Of a DNA stretch of 47,120 bases, positions 23,017-31,262 are shown in pieces. Each line of letters opens with the position of its first letter. Positions within the stretch are counted from its first letter, which is position 1. The stretch lies in assembly GCA_041394885.1 (NCBI GenBank), contig JAWKHI010000052.1, forward strand, positions 1 to 47,120. Reading direction: 5' to 3'. A program made the translations under genes and the position numbers. The notes beneath the pieces were generated by a model, which worked only from the letters and a program-made list of their open reading frames with translations, did no database searches and was not told the origin of the DNA. The DNA comes from DSOI01 sp041394885 (GTDB lineage: Bacteria > Acidobacteriota > Terriglobia > Bryobacterales > Bryobacteraceae).

Positions 23017-25446
23017 GTGCCCAGCCCTCCGAATCATCCTTCGTCCAGAGAAGATGGGCGTGGCCGCCGAACGGCCGGCTCGGTAATTCGCAGTCTGGTA
23101 GGGGAACCGCGCGACCTGCCGCGGACCTTTGCATCCTGGCTTCTCCGGCGTAGCCTGGCTGTGAAGGGCCTCTTGGTGGCCATGGTCGCACTGATCGGAC
23201 TGGGTGTTTACGTGGGGCGCCAATTCTCGATTCTGGTGGACGAGAAGCTCGATCTGGGGCCGTTCGCCTACACTTCCAATTTTTACGCCGCGCCCCGTGC
23301 GATCGCGCGCGGAGACTCCACGAAAGCGCCCAGCATCATCACCGAGTTAAGGCAAGCCGGCTACACGCAGAATCCAGACAACCCGATCGGCTCATACGAG
23401 TACAAGAACGATCTGCTGCAGATACGGCCCGGTCCACGATCGTATTTCAAACAAGAGCCAGCCGAGGTGAGGTTCGAAAACGGCAAAATCAGCCGGATCG
23501 TCACTACGCATAACAATGCGGCGGTGAACGAGTATATGCTGGAGCCGCAGTTGATCGCGAACCTCTCGGGCGAGAATCGCGAAAAGCGGCGCATGGTCAC
23601 TTTCGAGACGATTCCGAAAGTACTGGTGAACGCGCTACTGTCGGCGGAAGATAAGCATTTTTTTACACACTGGGGTTTCGATCCGCTGCGTGTGATGAAG
23701 TCCGCGTGGGTGAACCTGTGGTCCGGGCGGAGGCAGCAGGGTGGCTCCACGCTGACGATGCAATTGGCGCGGATGCTGTGGCTGAGCCAGGATAAGGTTT
23801 GGAAACGGAAGATCACCGAGTCGCTGATCACCGCGACGCTCGAATGGAAGCTCTCCAAGGAAGAAATCTTCGAACACTATTGCAACGGGATCTATCTCGG
23901 CCAGCACGAAACCTACAGCATCCACGGATTTGGCCAAGCCGCGCGGGTTTACTTCAGTAAAGACATCGAGCAATTGACCCTGCCGGAAGCAGCGCTTCTG
24001 GCGGGTACCGTGCAAAGGCCCAGCTATTTTGTGCCGCACCGGCATCCGGAGCGGGCCGTGGCGCGGCGCAACGTGGTGCTTGACCTGATGCTGGCCAACG
24101 GCCACATCACGCAGGCCGAGCACGACGAAGCGGTGAAAGCCGAGGCGGGTCTGCGGCCGAGCAGCGCCGATTGGGGCGAATCGCCGTACTTCCTGGCGCT
24201 GGCGAGCCAGGAACTGGAATCCCGCTTGGGCAACAAGATGTCGCAGACGGGCGCCTACCGCATCTACACCACGCTCGACCTGGGGCTGCAGCGCGCCGCG
24301 ATGGAAGCGGTGACCAAGGGCATGCTGGACGTCGACAAGCAGCTGCGCGGCCGATTCGGAAAGAAGTGGGCCAAGATGGATCCGCCGCAGGCCGCGTTGA
24401 TCGCGCTCGATCCGCACACGGGCGAGATCAAAGCCGCGGTGGGGGGACGCAACTACGCCGTCAGCCAGTTCAATCACTTAACGGCGAAGCGCCAGCCCGG
24501 TTCCATCTTCAAACCGCTGGTCTACGCCGCCGCGCTGAACGTCCGCACCAAGGAACGGGGCGCGCCGATCACGCCCGCGAGCATCCTGCTGGATGAACCG
24601 CGGACGTTCCGCTTCAACCGTCAGGACTACGAACCGGGCAACTACGGAGATCGCTACATGGGCGAGGTGACGCTACGGCAAGCGCTGGCGCATTCGCTCA
24701 ACGTGGCCACGGTGACCTTGGCGGAAGAGATCGGCTACAGCCGCGTGGTGGACCTGGCCCGCAAGGCCGGCCTCAACCACGACATTCTCGCCACACCCGC
24801 CATGGCGCTGGGCGCATACGAGACCACTCCCATCGAGATGGCCGGCGCTTACACGATGTTCGCCAACTCGGGCATCTACACAAAGCCGCGGTTCATCAAT
24901 ATGGTCCGCTCTTCGCGGGGCGGCCCGGCCGTTCTGGGCGATGAAGCCGAGCAGAGCCGTGCGCTCGAGAGCAAGATTTCGTTCCTCATGCTCGAGATGC
25001 TGGAAGAAGTGATGCGCAGCGGAACTGGAGCGGGCGCCCGCTCGCGGGGCCTGTCGGTTCCCGCGGCCGGCAAGACGGGAACGTCCCGGGACGGCTGGTT
25101 CGCCGGTTTCACGAGCGATTTGTTGTGTGTGGTTTGGGTCGGCTTCGACGACAACACGGAACTTGTCCTCGAAGGCGCGAAATCGGCGCTCCCGATCTGG
25201 ACCGAATTCATGAAGAAGGCCGTGGCGCAGTCGAAATACTACGCGCGCCCGTTCGATTCCGCGCCCGCCGGCCTCATCAGCATGAGCGTGGATCCGGAAA
25301 CAGGGATGCCCGCCGGGCCCAACTGCCCCACGCGGCGCTACGACCACTTCATGTCCGGCCAGGAGCCGCGCGGGGAATGCCCTCTGCACTCGGGCACGGC
25401 GATTCCCCTGGTGAAGGTTTCGGCGCAGGGAGGAGCGTCGCATTGA
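23017..25446 (+). CDS. Bifunctional penicillin-binding protein, PBP1B type
   Basis: An 809-aa class A PBP that polymerises glycan strands and cross-links peptidoglycan. A basic N-terminus precedes one membrane anchor (about 48-66) and a UB2H-like domain (about 87-160, FYAAPRAIARGD), which marks the PBP1B rather than PBP1A type. The GT51 glycosyltransferase has catalytic E211 in SAEDKHFFTHWGFD and QGGSTLTMQLAR (241-252). The transpeptidase has S496 and K499 in PGSIFKP, S560-L-N562 and K686-T-G688. The chosen GTG start at 23017 is the most upstream plausible one; a later GTG near residue 49 would still keep the anchor. The stop overlaps the TTG start of the RlpA-like gene, so the two are translationally coupled. 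In E. coli PBP1B depends on an outer-membrane activator; no such activator gene is recognised here. Confidence 0.93.
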   Translation: MPSPPNHPSSREDGRGRRTAGSVIRSLVGEPRDLPRTFASWLLRRSLAVKGLLVAMVALIGLGVYVGRQFSILVDEKLDLGPFAYTSNFYAAPRAIARGDSTKAPSIITELRQAGYTQNPDNPIGSYEYKNDLLQIRPGPRSYFKQEPAEVRFENGKISRIVTTHNNAAVNEYMLEPQLIANLSGENREKRRMVTFETIPKVLVNALLSAEDKHFFTHWGFDPLRVMKSAWVNLWSGRRQQGGSTLTMQLARMLWLSQDKVWKRKITESLITATLEWKLSKEEIFEHYCNGIYLGQHETYSIHGFGQAARVYFSKDIEQLTLPEAALLAGTVQRPSYFVPHRHPERAVARRNVVLDLMLANGHITQAEHDEAVKAEAGLRPSSADWGESPYFLALASQELESRLGNKMSQTGAYRIYTTLDLGLQRAAMEAVTKGMLDVDKQLRGRFGKKWAKMDPPQAALIALDPHTGEIKAAVGGRNYAVSQFNHLTAKRQPGSIFKPLVYAAALNVRTKERGAPITPASILLDEPRTFRFNRQDYEPGNYGDRYMGEVTLRQALAHSLNVATVTLAEEIGYSRVVDLARKAGLNHDILATPAMALGAYETTPIEMAGAYTMFANSGIYTKPRFINMVRSSRGGPAVLGDEAEQSRALESKISFLMLEMLEEVMRSGTGAGARSRGLSVPAAGKTGTSRDGWFAGFTSDLLCVVWVGFDDNTELVLEGAKSALPIWTEFMKKAVAQSKYYARPFDSAPAGLISMSVDPETGMPAGPNCPTRRYDHFMSGQEPRGECPLHSGTAIPLVKVSAQGGASH

Positions 25447-25907
25447 TCGCGCGAACCGTGCGGGGACGCCTGCTGGGAACAACCCTCGCCGCCCTGCTTT
25501 GCCTGGCGCCGGTCTGGGCACAAGATGACGACAAGCCATCGCCAGTGCCGACGCGCGGGCGCAAGGCTTCCAAACTGATCCCGATCCCGGACTATCAGGT
25601 GGGCACCACCGAGGGTGGCATCGCGGTGTACTTTTCGCGTTCGATGAACGGGCGCCGGTCCGCGAGCGGCGAGCCGCTCGATGGAGACGCCCTCACGGCC
25701 GCCCACCCGCAGTATCCGTTCGGCTCGATTGTGAGGGTGACCAACAACGCCAATGGCAACGCGGTGGAGCTCCGGATTGTGGATCGCATCTCGGCGTCAT
25801 CCAACAAGGTGATCAGCGTGAGCCACAGCGCGGCCGAGCAACTGGAATTCATCAAGAACGGTTCCGCGCAAGTGACTGTGAAGCTGGTGGCGCTGGCCGC
25901 GCGCTAG
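25443..25907 (+). CDS. RlpA-like double-psi beta-barrel protein
   Basis: A 154-aa exported protein with a signal peptide (about 1-26, ending VWA-QD) and one RlpA-like DPBB domain (about 55-150): GGIAVYFSRSMNGRRSASGEPLD, ALTAAH (H88), YPFGSIVRVTN and VELRIVDR (D114), the last two around positions known to matter in lytic RlpA. The classical SPOR domain is absent, and so is a lipobox, so peptidoglycan targeting differs from RlpA of proteobacteria. The start is a TTG whose TTGA overlaps the PBP stop; GGGAGGA eight bases upstream supports it over a GTG at 25458. Coupling to the PBP1B-type gene fits a role in cell-wall remodelling, either as lytic transglycosylase or as non-catalytic binder. Confidence 0.85.
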   Translation: MIARTVRGRLLGTTLAALLCLAPVWAQDDDKPSPVPTRGRKASKLIPIPDYQVGTTEGGIAVYFSRSMNGRRSASGEPLDGDALTAAHPQYPFGSIVRVTNNANGNAVELRIVDRISASSNKVISVSHSAAEQLEFIKNGSAQVTVKLVALAAR

Positions 25908-25960
25908 GAGCCCGTGATCCTCGCAGCGGCGTCCGCCCCGGCGCTTGCGCCCGGTGTAGG

Positions 25961-26641
25961 ATGAAAAGTCTGGATTCACCCTTGCCGATCGTACGCCCGT
26001 TCCGGTTTCTCCGGTGTCATCTCGCGCTGCTCGTTTTCGCCGTTGGCCTGGCGGGGCAGAGCACCGCCGATCCGCGCGACCTTGCCACGGGCCGGTTTCT
26101 GATCGCCGTTCGTGACCTGCCCGATCCCAATTTCGCGGAAACGGTGATCCTGCTCACCGATTTCGGAGAAAAAGGCGCGGCCGGTCTCGTTCTCACGCGC
26201 CGCACCCGTCTCACGATCTCCGACCTGTTCGAGGACAAGGCGGCGGCCCGGGCGGAGGATCCAGTCTGGCGCGGAGGTCCTGTCCAACGCTCGGCGGTGC
26301 TCGCCCTGTTCCGCGGCAAGACCGCGCCGGAAGGATCGCAACCCGTGGCCCGCGAAATCCACCTATTGACGACGCGAGAGAGTCTGGAACGGGCGCTCAG
26401 CGAACCCGCGGGCAGGGTCAAGGTGTTTCTGGGCTATTCGGGTTGGGGCGCGGGACAGTTGGAGCGCGAAGTGGAACTGGGGACATGGCACATTCTGAAC
26501 GGGGACGTGGACGCGGTGTTCGCGGCCGATGTATCGTCACTTTGGGAGCGGCTGGCGCGGCGCATGGAGCGCCGCATCGCGTTCGCGCCGGTGGGCCGCG
26601 GGGAATCGGGGAGCAATCAAGGAGCAACAGCGAGTGACTAA
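25961..26641 (+). CDS. Exported YqgE/AlgH (UPF0301) family protein
   Basis: A 226-aa protein whose core (about 40-205) is a clear UPF0301 domain: LATGRFLIAVRDLPDPNFAETV, GAAGLVLTR, WRGGPVQ, HLLTTRESLE and GYSGWGAGQLE (158-168). The family is normally about 180-190 aa and lacks a signal sequence. Here residues 12-36 (PFRFLRCHLALLVFAVGLAGQSTA-DP, split by a predicted STA cleavage site) form a good Sec signal peptide. The start ATG at 25961 has only a weak ribosome site. The stop overlaps the next gene by 8 bp, and the gene lies 53 bp after the RlpA-like gene. Exported localisation is unusual and would change any functional guess, since the biochemical role of the family is not settled. Confidence 0.85.
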   Translation: MKSLDSPLPIVRPFRFLRCHLALLVFAVGLAGQSTADPRDLATGRFLIAVRDLPDPNFAETVILLTDFGEKGAAGLVLTRRTRLTISDLFEDKAAARAEDPVWRGGPVQRSAVLALFRGKTAPEGSQPVAREIHLLTTRESLERALSEPAGRVKVFLGYSGWGAGQLEREVELGTWHILNGDVDAVFAADVSSLWERLARRMERRIAFAPVGRGESGSNQGATASD

Positions 26642-27332
26642 ATATTGGTTCGCGGCGATCGCGGCTATCGCGATGACGTTCGCGCCGGCGGCCGACACAG
26701 CCCCCGACTGGGAAACGTTGTTCGACGGACGTTCGTTCGCGGGGTGGCAGTCCATCACCGGCCGCGCCGTTCCGGCGTCGTCATGGACCATCGAAGACGG
26801 CTGCATGAGGGCGAAGCCCAATGGCCGTGCGATCGAAGACATTCGCACGGCGAAGACCTATCGCAATTTCGAACTCGAAGTGGAATGGCGCTGCCCGCGG
26901 ACGAGCAACTCGGGCATCAAGTACCTGCTGTTCGGCATCACCGAAGATCAAACGGAGGAGGGAACGCGGGCCCGCACGCGGGGCTTCGAGTATCAGCTTG
27001 CGGGGGAAGAAGGCGAGCGCAAGGCGAAGGCCGAACCCAAGTACGCCACCGGGTCACTCTACGGCGTGATCGCGCCGTCCGATCCGCACCAGCGGGATGA
27101 AGGTGAATTCAACGTCTCGCGGATCGTGGTGAACGGGAGCCGGGTGGAGCACTGGCTCAACGGAGGCAAACTACTCGAATATTCGCTGGCTTCGAGCGCG
27201 TTTGCCGAGGCGTTTCAGAGCAATCGCAAACAAGCGCCGTTGGCCAAGGTGGCGTGGGAGAGCCCGATCGTCCTGCAGAACCATAACTCGGAGTTCTGGT
27301 TTCGCAAGGTGAGGATCCGGCCACTCCGGTAG
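26634..27332 (+). CDS. DUF1080 / 3-keto-disaccharide hydrolase-like secreted protein
   Basis: A 232-aa exported protein with a short signal peptide (about 1-20, ending APAA) and a single concanavalin-like DUF1080 domain: WETLFDGRSFAGWQS (27-40), ...IEDGCMRAKPNG, FELEVEWRCPRTSNSGIKYL, ATGSLYGV, and the closing PIVLQNHNSEFWFRKVRIRPL. Family members include 3-keto-glycoside hydrolases and many carbohydrate-binding enzymes of soil bacteria. The start is GTG at 26634, inside the end of the YqgE gene (8-bp overlap), with AAGGAG nine bases upstream. A short GGGAG/CTCCC hairpin just after the stop may act as a weak terminator between this gene and the convergent di-heme oxidoreductase. The substrate is unknown. 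Confidence 0.88.
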   Translation: MTKYWFAAIAAIAMTFAPAADTAPDWETLFDGRSFAGWQSITGRAVPASSWTIEDGCMRAKPNGRAIEDIRTAKTYRNFELEVEWRCPRTSNSGIKYLLFGITEDQTEEGTRARTRGFEYQLAGEEGERKAKAEPKYATGSLYGVIAPSDPHQRDEGEFNVSRIVVNGSRVEHWLNGGKLLEYSLASSAFAEAFQSNRKQAPLAKVAWESPIVLQNHNSEFWFRKVRIRPLR

Positions 27333-27366
27333 GGAGCGGCCGTTCTCTCCCACGTCCCCGGTTTGC

Positions 27367-28776
27367 TTACAGCGAGCGGAGGAACGCGAGCAAGTCCTGC
27401 TGCTGGGCTAGCGCGAGCCCATTGTAATTGGCGATCACGGCGCTGGCTTCCGACCCCCGGCTATCGTGCATCAGGATGGCATCCACCAGATTGCGCGCGC
27501 GGCCGTCGTGCAGAAAGAACAGGCGCTGGCTCAGCCCCCATAACGGCGCCGTCCGCCAGTCTCCGCCGCGCGCGCCGCCTTGGGCGATGCCGTCGTTGAG
27601 CGCCCCACCCATATCGTGCAGCGCCAGATCCGAATAGAGCCTGACGTCTTTTTGATTGAGCGCGGCCACTGAGGATCGGCCCGTGCGGAGCAGCGGGGTG
27701 TGGCAGGCGGCGCAGCCGGTGGCGTCAAACAACTGCCGCCCTCTCTCGATCGACGCGTTCGAAGGGGCCGTGCGGGGAGCGTCGAGCAGCCGCATGAACT
27801 GCGTGAACAGCTCGACGTCGGCGAACGAGCCCCGGTCATGATCGGCACGATCTTCCACCGGCGCGGTGATCGAGCAAGCGGGGTCTTCTTCGCGCTCCTG
27901 CGGGAACAACTCGTTGGTGACTCCAACCTCGACGTTATAGGCTTCGCCGGAGAAGATCTGGAGGGACTTGTTTTGTGCCTTCCAGCCGAAGCGGGTGATG
28001 GTGCCGTCGTTACCGTTGGTGTTGAAGCGCCCATGGATTCCGAGCGCGTCCCGGCGGGCGGCATTGGCGGCGAGGTTGGCGCGCAGGGTCGAGTCTGGAA
28101 TCGCTTCGATCAGCCCGAGCCCGAAGACGGGCGTCGGAATGCGGAAGACGATGTTGCCGGGCTGGGCGAAATCGGGTTGCTGGATCCGGCAACCTCCCGG
28201 CGCGTCCGATCGTCCCGTGATCACGAACAAGGCATGGACGCCGCCGTCGGGCCTGCCATCGGGGGTCCGGCGGAATCGCACCACCCGCACCGGACCATTG
28301 GCATCGAGGAACGGCGGCACGCGATTCAGCGCGCCCAGCTTGGTGGCGGCGGCAATCTGGGGATTCAAGGCCGGACTGGTTCCGCCGGTGGATGGGGCCG
28401 AATGGCACCCACCGCAACTGTCGAGATTGAAGCGCGGTCCAAGACCTTCGTCAACGCCGTCCACTTCATCGAACGCGATCTTGCCTTGCTCGAAGATCGC
28501 CCGTTCTCCACTGGTGAGTCCAGGAAGCGGCGCGCCGGCGAGTGAGGGTCCGGTTCGGACACCAGGATCGGCGGCTCGCTCGCCCGCGGCCGCCGGCGGC
28601 TGTGCGGCGGGTTGCGCGGGCGGTTGCTGGCCTTGGCCCGGCTGGCCCTGGCCTGGCTGGCCTTGACCCGGGCCCGGCGGTGGAGGCCCGCCCGGACCCC
28701 GCTGCGCCATCAGTGCTCCACAACTCAGCAATCCCAATCCCGATCCCAGAATCACCGCTACGACTTGTTTGTTCAT
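27367..28776 (-). CDS. Di-heme oxidoreductase / putative peroxidase (DUF1111)
   Basis: A 469-aa periplasmic c-type cytochrome. After a signal peptide (about 1-25, ending ALMAQ) comes a Gly/Pro/Gln-rich linker (26-70) with three PGQGQ units. The catalytic part has two heme c sites, C121GGCH125 and C355AACH359, and the di-heme oxidoreductase features VFGLGLIEAIPD, HGRFNTNG, RFGWKAQNKSL and the C-terminal APLWGLSQRLFFLHDGRA. Relatives are described as thiosulfate dehydrogenase- or MauG/peroxidase-like enzymes; the substrate here is not known. GAGGAG eight bases before ATG supports the start. It is divergent from the CpxR-like regulator (193-bp spacer), and a hairpin lies in its leader (28814-28831). 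Control by that two-component system is plausible. Confidence 0.9.
   Translation of the reverse strand: MNKQVVAVILGSGLGLLSCGALMAQRGPGGPPPPGPGQGQPGQGQPGQGQQPPAQPAAQPPAAAGERAADPGVRTGPSLAGAPLPGLTSGERAIFEQGKIAFDEVDGVDEGLGPRFNLDSCGGCHSAPSTGGTSPALNPQIAAATKLGALNRVPPFLDANGPVRVVRFRRTPDGRPDGGVHALFVITGRSDAPGGCRIQQPDFAQPGNIVFRIPTPVFGLGLIEAIPDSTLRANLAANAARRDALGIHGRFNTNGNDGTITRFGWKAQNKSLQIFSGEAYNVEVGVTNELFPQEREEDPACSITAPVEDRADHDRGSFADVELFTQFMRLLDAPRTAPSNASIERGRQLFDATGCAACHTPLLRTGRSSVAALNQKDVRLYSDLALHDMGGALNDGIAQGGARGGDWRTAPLWGLSQRLFFLHDGRARNLVDAILMHDSRGSEASAVIANYNGLALAQQQDLLAFLRSL
28629..28673 (-). repeat. Three 15-bp tandem repeats in the cytochrome gene
   Basis: Three imperfect 15-bp units encode PGQGQ three times in the linker between signal peptide and heme domain of the di-heme oxidoreductase. 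Copy number may vary between strains by slippage. Confidence 0.85.
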
Positions 28777-28813
28777 CCCGTTGTCTCCTCATCTACGAAT
28801 TTTGTTCGGCATC

Positions 28814-28831
28814 CCCGGAAAGGCTTCCGGG
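28814..28831. promoter_or_regulatory. 7-bp hairpin in the divergent spacer
   Basis: CCCGGAA-AGGC-TTCCGGG is a perfect 7-bp stem with a 4-base loop, 38-55 bp upstream of the di-heme oxidoreductase start and about 140 bp upstream of the response regulator. It could be an operator or leader hairpin. Role inferred. Confidence 0.35.
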
Positions 28832-28969
28832 CTGCTCTATCTCGATTCAACCCGCCGCGAGTTAACCGATCGTGTGGAGAAGGGTGTCGATTGTTAGGAA
28901 GGTGTAAAGATTGTCACTGAACGGTAGCTCCGCGTGACTTTTGAGCGTCGCACCGTCGAGAATGGGTGA

Positions 28970-29692
28970 ATGCCAGCCGGAGAACCCACGGCCCGCCTGC
29001 TGCTGATCGAAGACGACCAGCGTTTGTGCCGCCTGGTGAAGGAGTATTTGGAAGGCATGGGCTACACAGTCACGATGGCCCACACAGGCCCGGCCGGGCT
29101 CGATCGCGCGCTCGAAGGAAGCTTCGATGCCATCATTCTGGACGTGATGCTGCCCGGGCTGGACGGGTTCGAGGTGCTGCGCCGGCTGCGCAGCCATTCC
29201 ACCGTGCCCGTATTGATGCTCACCGGCCGGGGCGAGGAAGCCGACCGCATCGTAGGGTTGGAGATGGGCGCCGACGACTATCTGCCCAAGACCTTTTCCA
29301 CGCGCGAGTTGCTGGCCCGCCTCCGCGCCGTGATCCGGCGCTCGGTGGTGACGCGTCAGGTGGCCAGCCAAAGCACGACGCCGGTTTCGGTAGGTCCGCT
29401 GTTCATCGATCCCGGCTCACACTCGGCCACCTTCCACGGCGAGGCGCTCGCGCTCACGCGGCAGGAATTCGACTTGTTGTTCGTTCTCGCCGGCGCCGCC
29501 GGCCGCGTGAAGACGCGCGAACACCTGCTGCTCGAAGTGGCCGATCGCGACTTCGAAGGGTTCGACCGCTCCATCGACGTCCACATCTCCGCGCTGCGGC
29601 GTAAGCTCGGCGACGACGCCAAAGCGCCGCAGTGGATCGAAACGGTGCGGGGCGTGGGGTATCTGTTCAAGAAACCGGAGCCGCCCGAATGA
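28970..29692 (+). CDS. CpxR-like OmpR-family response regulator
   Basis: A 240-aa regulator. The receiver (about 9-122) has E14-D15-D16, phospho-acceptor D58 (IILDVMLPG), the Thr of MLTGRG (T85) and K107 in YLPKTFSTREL. The normally conserved Lys-Pro is Lys-Thr here, which removes the usual cis-proline and could affect activation. The winged helix (about 140-235) shows LTRQEFDLLFVLAG, REHLLLEV, the DVHISALRRKLGDD helix and RGVGYLF. This DNA-binding pattern and the short linker resemble CpxR. The start ATG at 28970 follows GGGTGA. The stop overlaps the kinase start (ATGA), so the pair is translationally coupled. It is divergent from the di-heme oxidoreductase and may control it or the downstream kinase. 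Confidence 0.93.
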   Translation: MPAGEPTARLLLIEDDQRLCRLVKEYLEGMGYTVTMAHTGPAGLDRALEGSFDAIILDVMLPGLDGFEVLRRLRSHSTVPVLMLTGRGEEADRIVGLEMGADDYLPKTFSTRELLARLRAVIRRSVVTRQVASQSTTPVSVGPLFIDPGSHSATFHGEALALTRQEFDLLFVLAGAAGRVKTREHLLLEVADRDFEGFDRSIDVHISALRRKLGDDAKAPQWIETVRGVGYLFKKPEPPE

Positions 29693-31191
29693 CGGGCTGG
29701 CGCCTTTCGCGCAAGGTGATCGGGCTCGGCGTTCTGAACCTCATCCTGGCTGGATTGGCCGTCTTTGTGTTCGGCAGGGTGCAGTATGGGCTCGGTCCGC
29801 AATCGCTGCTGACCGGGCCGGCGCGGGACCGGATTCTTGCAGTCGGGAATGCATTCCGATTCGAGTTGGAGAACGGCGCGGACCCGGTGGAGTTGCTGGA
29901 GACCTACGGCCGCCGCCTACACGCCCAGATGTACATCACCGATCCGCAAGGCCATGCCATGCTCGGTCCCCAACCGGTTCTGCCTCCGGTCATCATCGAG
30001 CGGATGCAGGATGACGGGCGGCCACCCCCGGATGGACCTTCGCGCGGCGGCGCGGACGATCGCGACGCCGGCGATCGCGCCCGCAAGGGTCCGCGCAAGG
30101 GCGGACGCAAGGGTCCCGGCAAAGGACCGCCCAAGGGACCGCCCAAGGGACCGGATGCCCCGCCGACGGAGCAATTTTTCTTCGAAGTGACCAGCAGCCC
30201 CACTGCGTACTGGACCGTGCTCCGTATCCCGATCGATAGCGGCCCGGTGAGGCTGCCGGGGATGCTGGTGCTGCGGTCCGACTCCCTGTTCAACACCGAT
30301 CTGTTCTTCAATTGGCGGCCATGGCTCATGCTGGCTCTGGCGATCGCGGCTTTGTCCATGCTTTGCTGGATGCCATTCGTCCGCGGACTCACGCAGACGA
30401 TCAAGCAGATGAATCGAGTGACGAGTGAAATCGCGCGGGGGCGCTTCGACGTCCGCGTGGCGCATCGCCGCACGGACGAGCTCGGCCACCTGGGCACGCA
30501 GATCAATCGATTGGCTGAGCGCCTGGAGGATTTTGTCCGCAGCCAGAAACGCTTCCTTGGCGACACCGCTCATGAGCTGTCGGCCCCGATTGCCCGCATT
30601 CAGTTCGCCCTCGGTATTCTGGAGCAACGGGTGGCGGAGACCGGAGCCGAATCGCGCGGCGTGGAAACGCTTCGCGACGAGATTCAGGAGATGTCGGAAC
30701 TGGTGAGCGAACTGCTTTCGTTTTCCAAGGCCGGCATGGAGGCGGATTCGGCCGAGTGCGAGCCGGTTCCTCTGGCCGAACTCGTCCGCCGCGCGGCATC
30801 GCGAGAAGGCGTAGACGCCGTGATCGAGGTGGGCGAGGATCTGATCGTGTCGGCGCACCGGGGCCTCCTTCTGCGAGCCGTCGGCAACCTGCTGCGAAAC
30901 GCCCGGCTCTATGCGGGCGACGCGGGTCCAATCACGGTCACGGGGCGGAGGGACGGGAACGGGGTTGCGCTGGCAGTAGCCGACGAGGGCCCCGGGCTGC
31001 CCGGCGACGCGTTGGAACAGATCTTCGAACCGTTCTACCGGCCGCAGGCCTCGCGGAGCCGCGACACCGGCGGCGTCGGGCTGGGGCTCGCGATCGTGAA
31101 GACGTGCGCGGAAGCTTGCGGGGGGTCCGCCAGTTGCCGGAACCGCACGCCAAGGGGCCTGGAGGTCACGATGCTCCTGCCGGCCGCCTGA
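29689..31191 (+). CDS. CpxA-like sensor histidine kinase with Lys-Gly-Pro periplasmic repeat
   Basis: A 500-aa membrane kinase for the preceding regulator. Membrane helices at about 11-28 and 209-229 enclose a periplasmic sensor of about 180 residues. Within it, 104-160 is a low-complexity segment: Pro/Asp/Arg-rich, then six tetrapeptides of the type x-Lys-Gly-Pro (132-155). A HAMP domain (about 232-284) leads to the H-box with phospho-acceptor H295 (DTAHELSAPIAR). The ATPase has NLLRNARLY (N-box), VADEGPGLPG (G1) and GGVGLGLAIV (G2). The start ATG overlaps the regulator stop. The highly basic flexible repeat in the sensor is not found in E. coli CpxA and might bind anionic envelope components such as lipopolysaccharide, phosphate or heme groups. 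That is only an inference. Confidence 0.93.
   Translation: MTGWRLSRKVIGLGVLNLILAGLAVFVFGRVQYGLGPQSLLTGPARDRILAVGNAFRFELENGADPVELLETYGRRLHAQMYITDPQGHAMLGPQPVLPPVIIERMQDDGRPPPDGPSRGGADDRDAGDRARKGPRKGGRKGPGKGPPKGPPKGPDAPPTEQFFFEVTSSPTAYWTVLRIPIDSGPVRLPGMLVLRSDSLFNTDLFFNWRPWLMLALAIAALSMLCWMPFVRGLTQTIKQMNRVTSEIARGRFDVRVAHRRTDELGHLGTQINRLAERLEDFVRSQKRFLGDTAHELSAPIARIQFALGILEQRVAETGAESRGVETLRDEIQEMSELVSELLSFSKAGMEADSAECEPVPLAELVRRAASREGVDAVIEVGEDLIVSAHRGLLLRAVGNLLRNARLYAGDAGPITVTGRRDGNGVALAVADEGPGLPGDALEQIFEPFYRPQASRSRDTGGVGLGLAIVKTCAEACGGSASCRNRTPRGLEVTMLLPAA
30082..30153 (+). repeat. Six 12-bp tandem repeats in the kinase gene
   Basis: Six consecutive 12-bp units (consensus CGCAAGGGWCCG, the last two identical as CCCAAGGGACCG) encode RKGP, RKGG, RKGP, GKGP, PKGP and PKGP in the periplasmic sensor. 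The in-frame length means that slippage would change repeat number without breaking the gene. Confidence 0.9.
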
Positions 31192-31262
31192 CCCTGCTTC
31201 GGTGGGCCATCGTTCCTGCAAACGGGATTCGCGGTTGGCTTTCGACGGCCATTCGAACGAAG

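Noticed and set aside
28620..28680. CRISPR-like repeats
   Set aside because: The repeats are contiguous 15-bp coding units without spacers; they encode PGQGQ.
29917..31221. A 434-codon minus-strand frame
   Set aside because: Antisense to the histidine kinase with all kinase motifs intact.
30756..31262. A 169-codon N-terminal extension of the glycosidase
   Set aside because: It runs through the kinase C-terminus in another frame; the signal peptide starts at 31263 or 31272.
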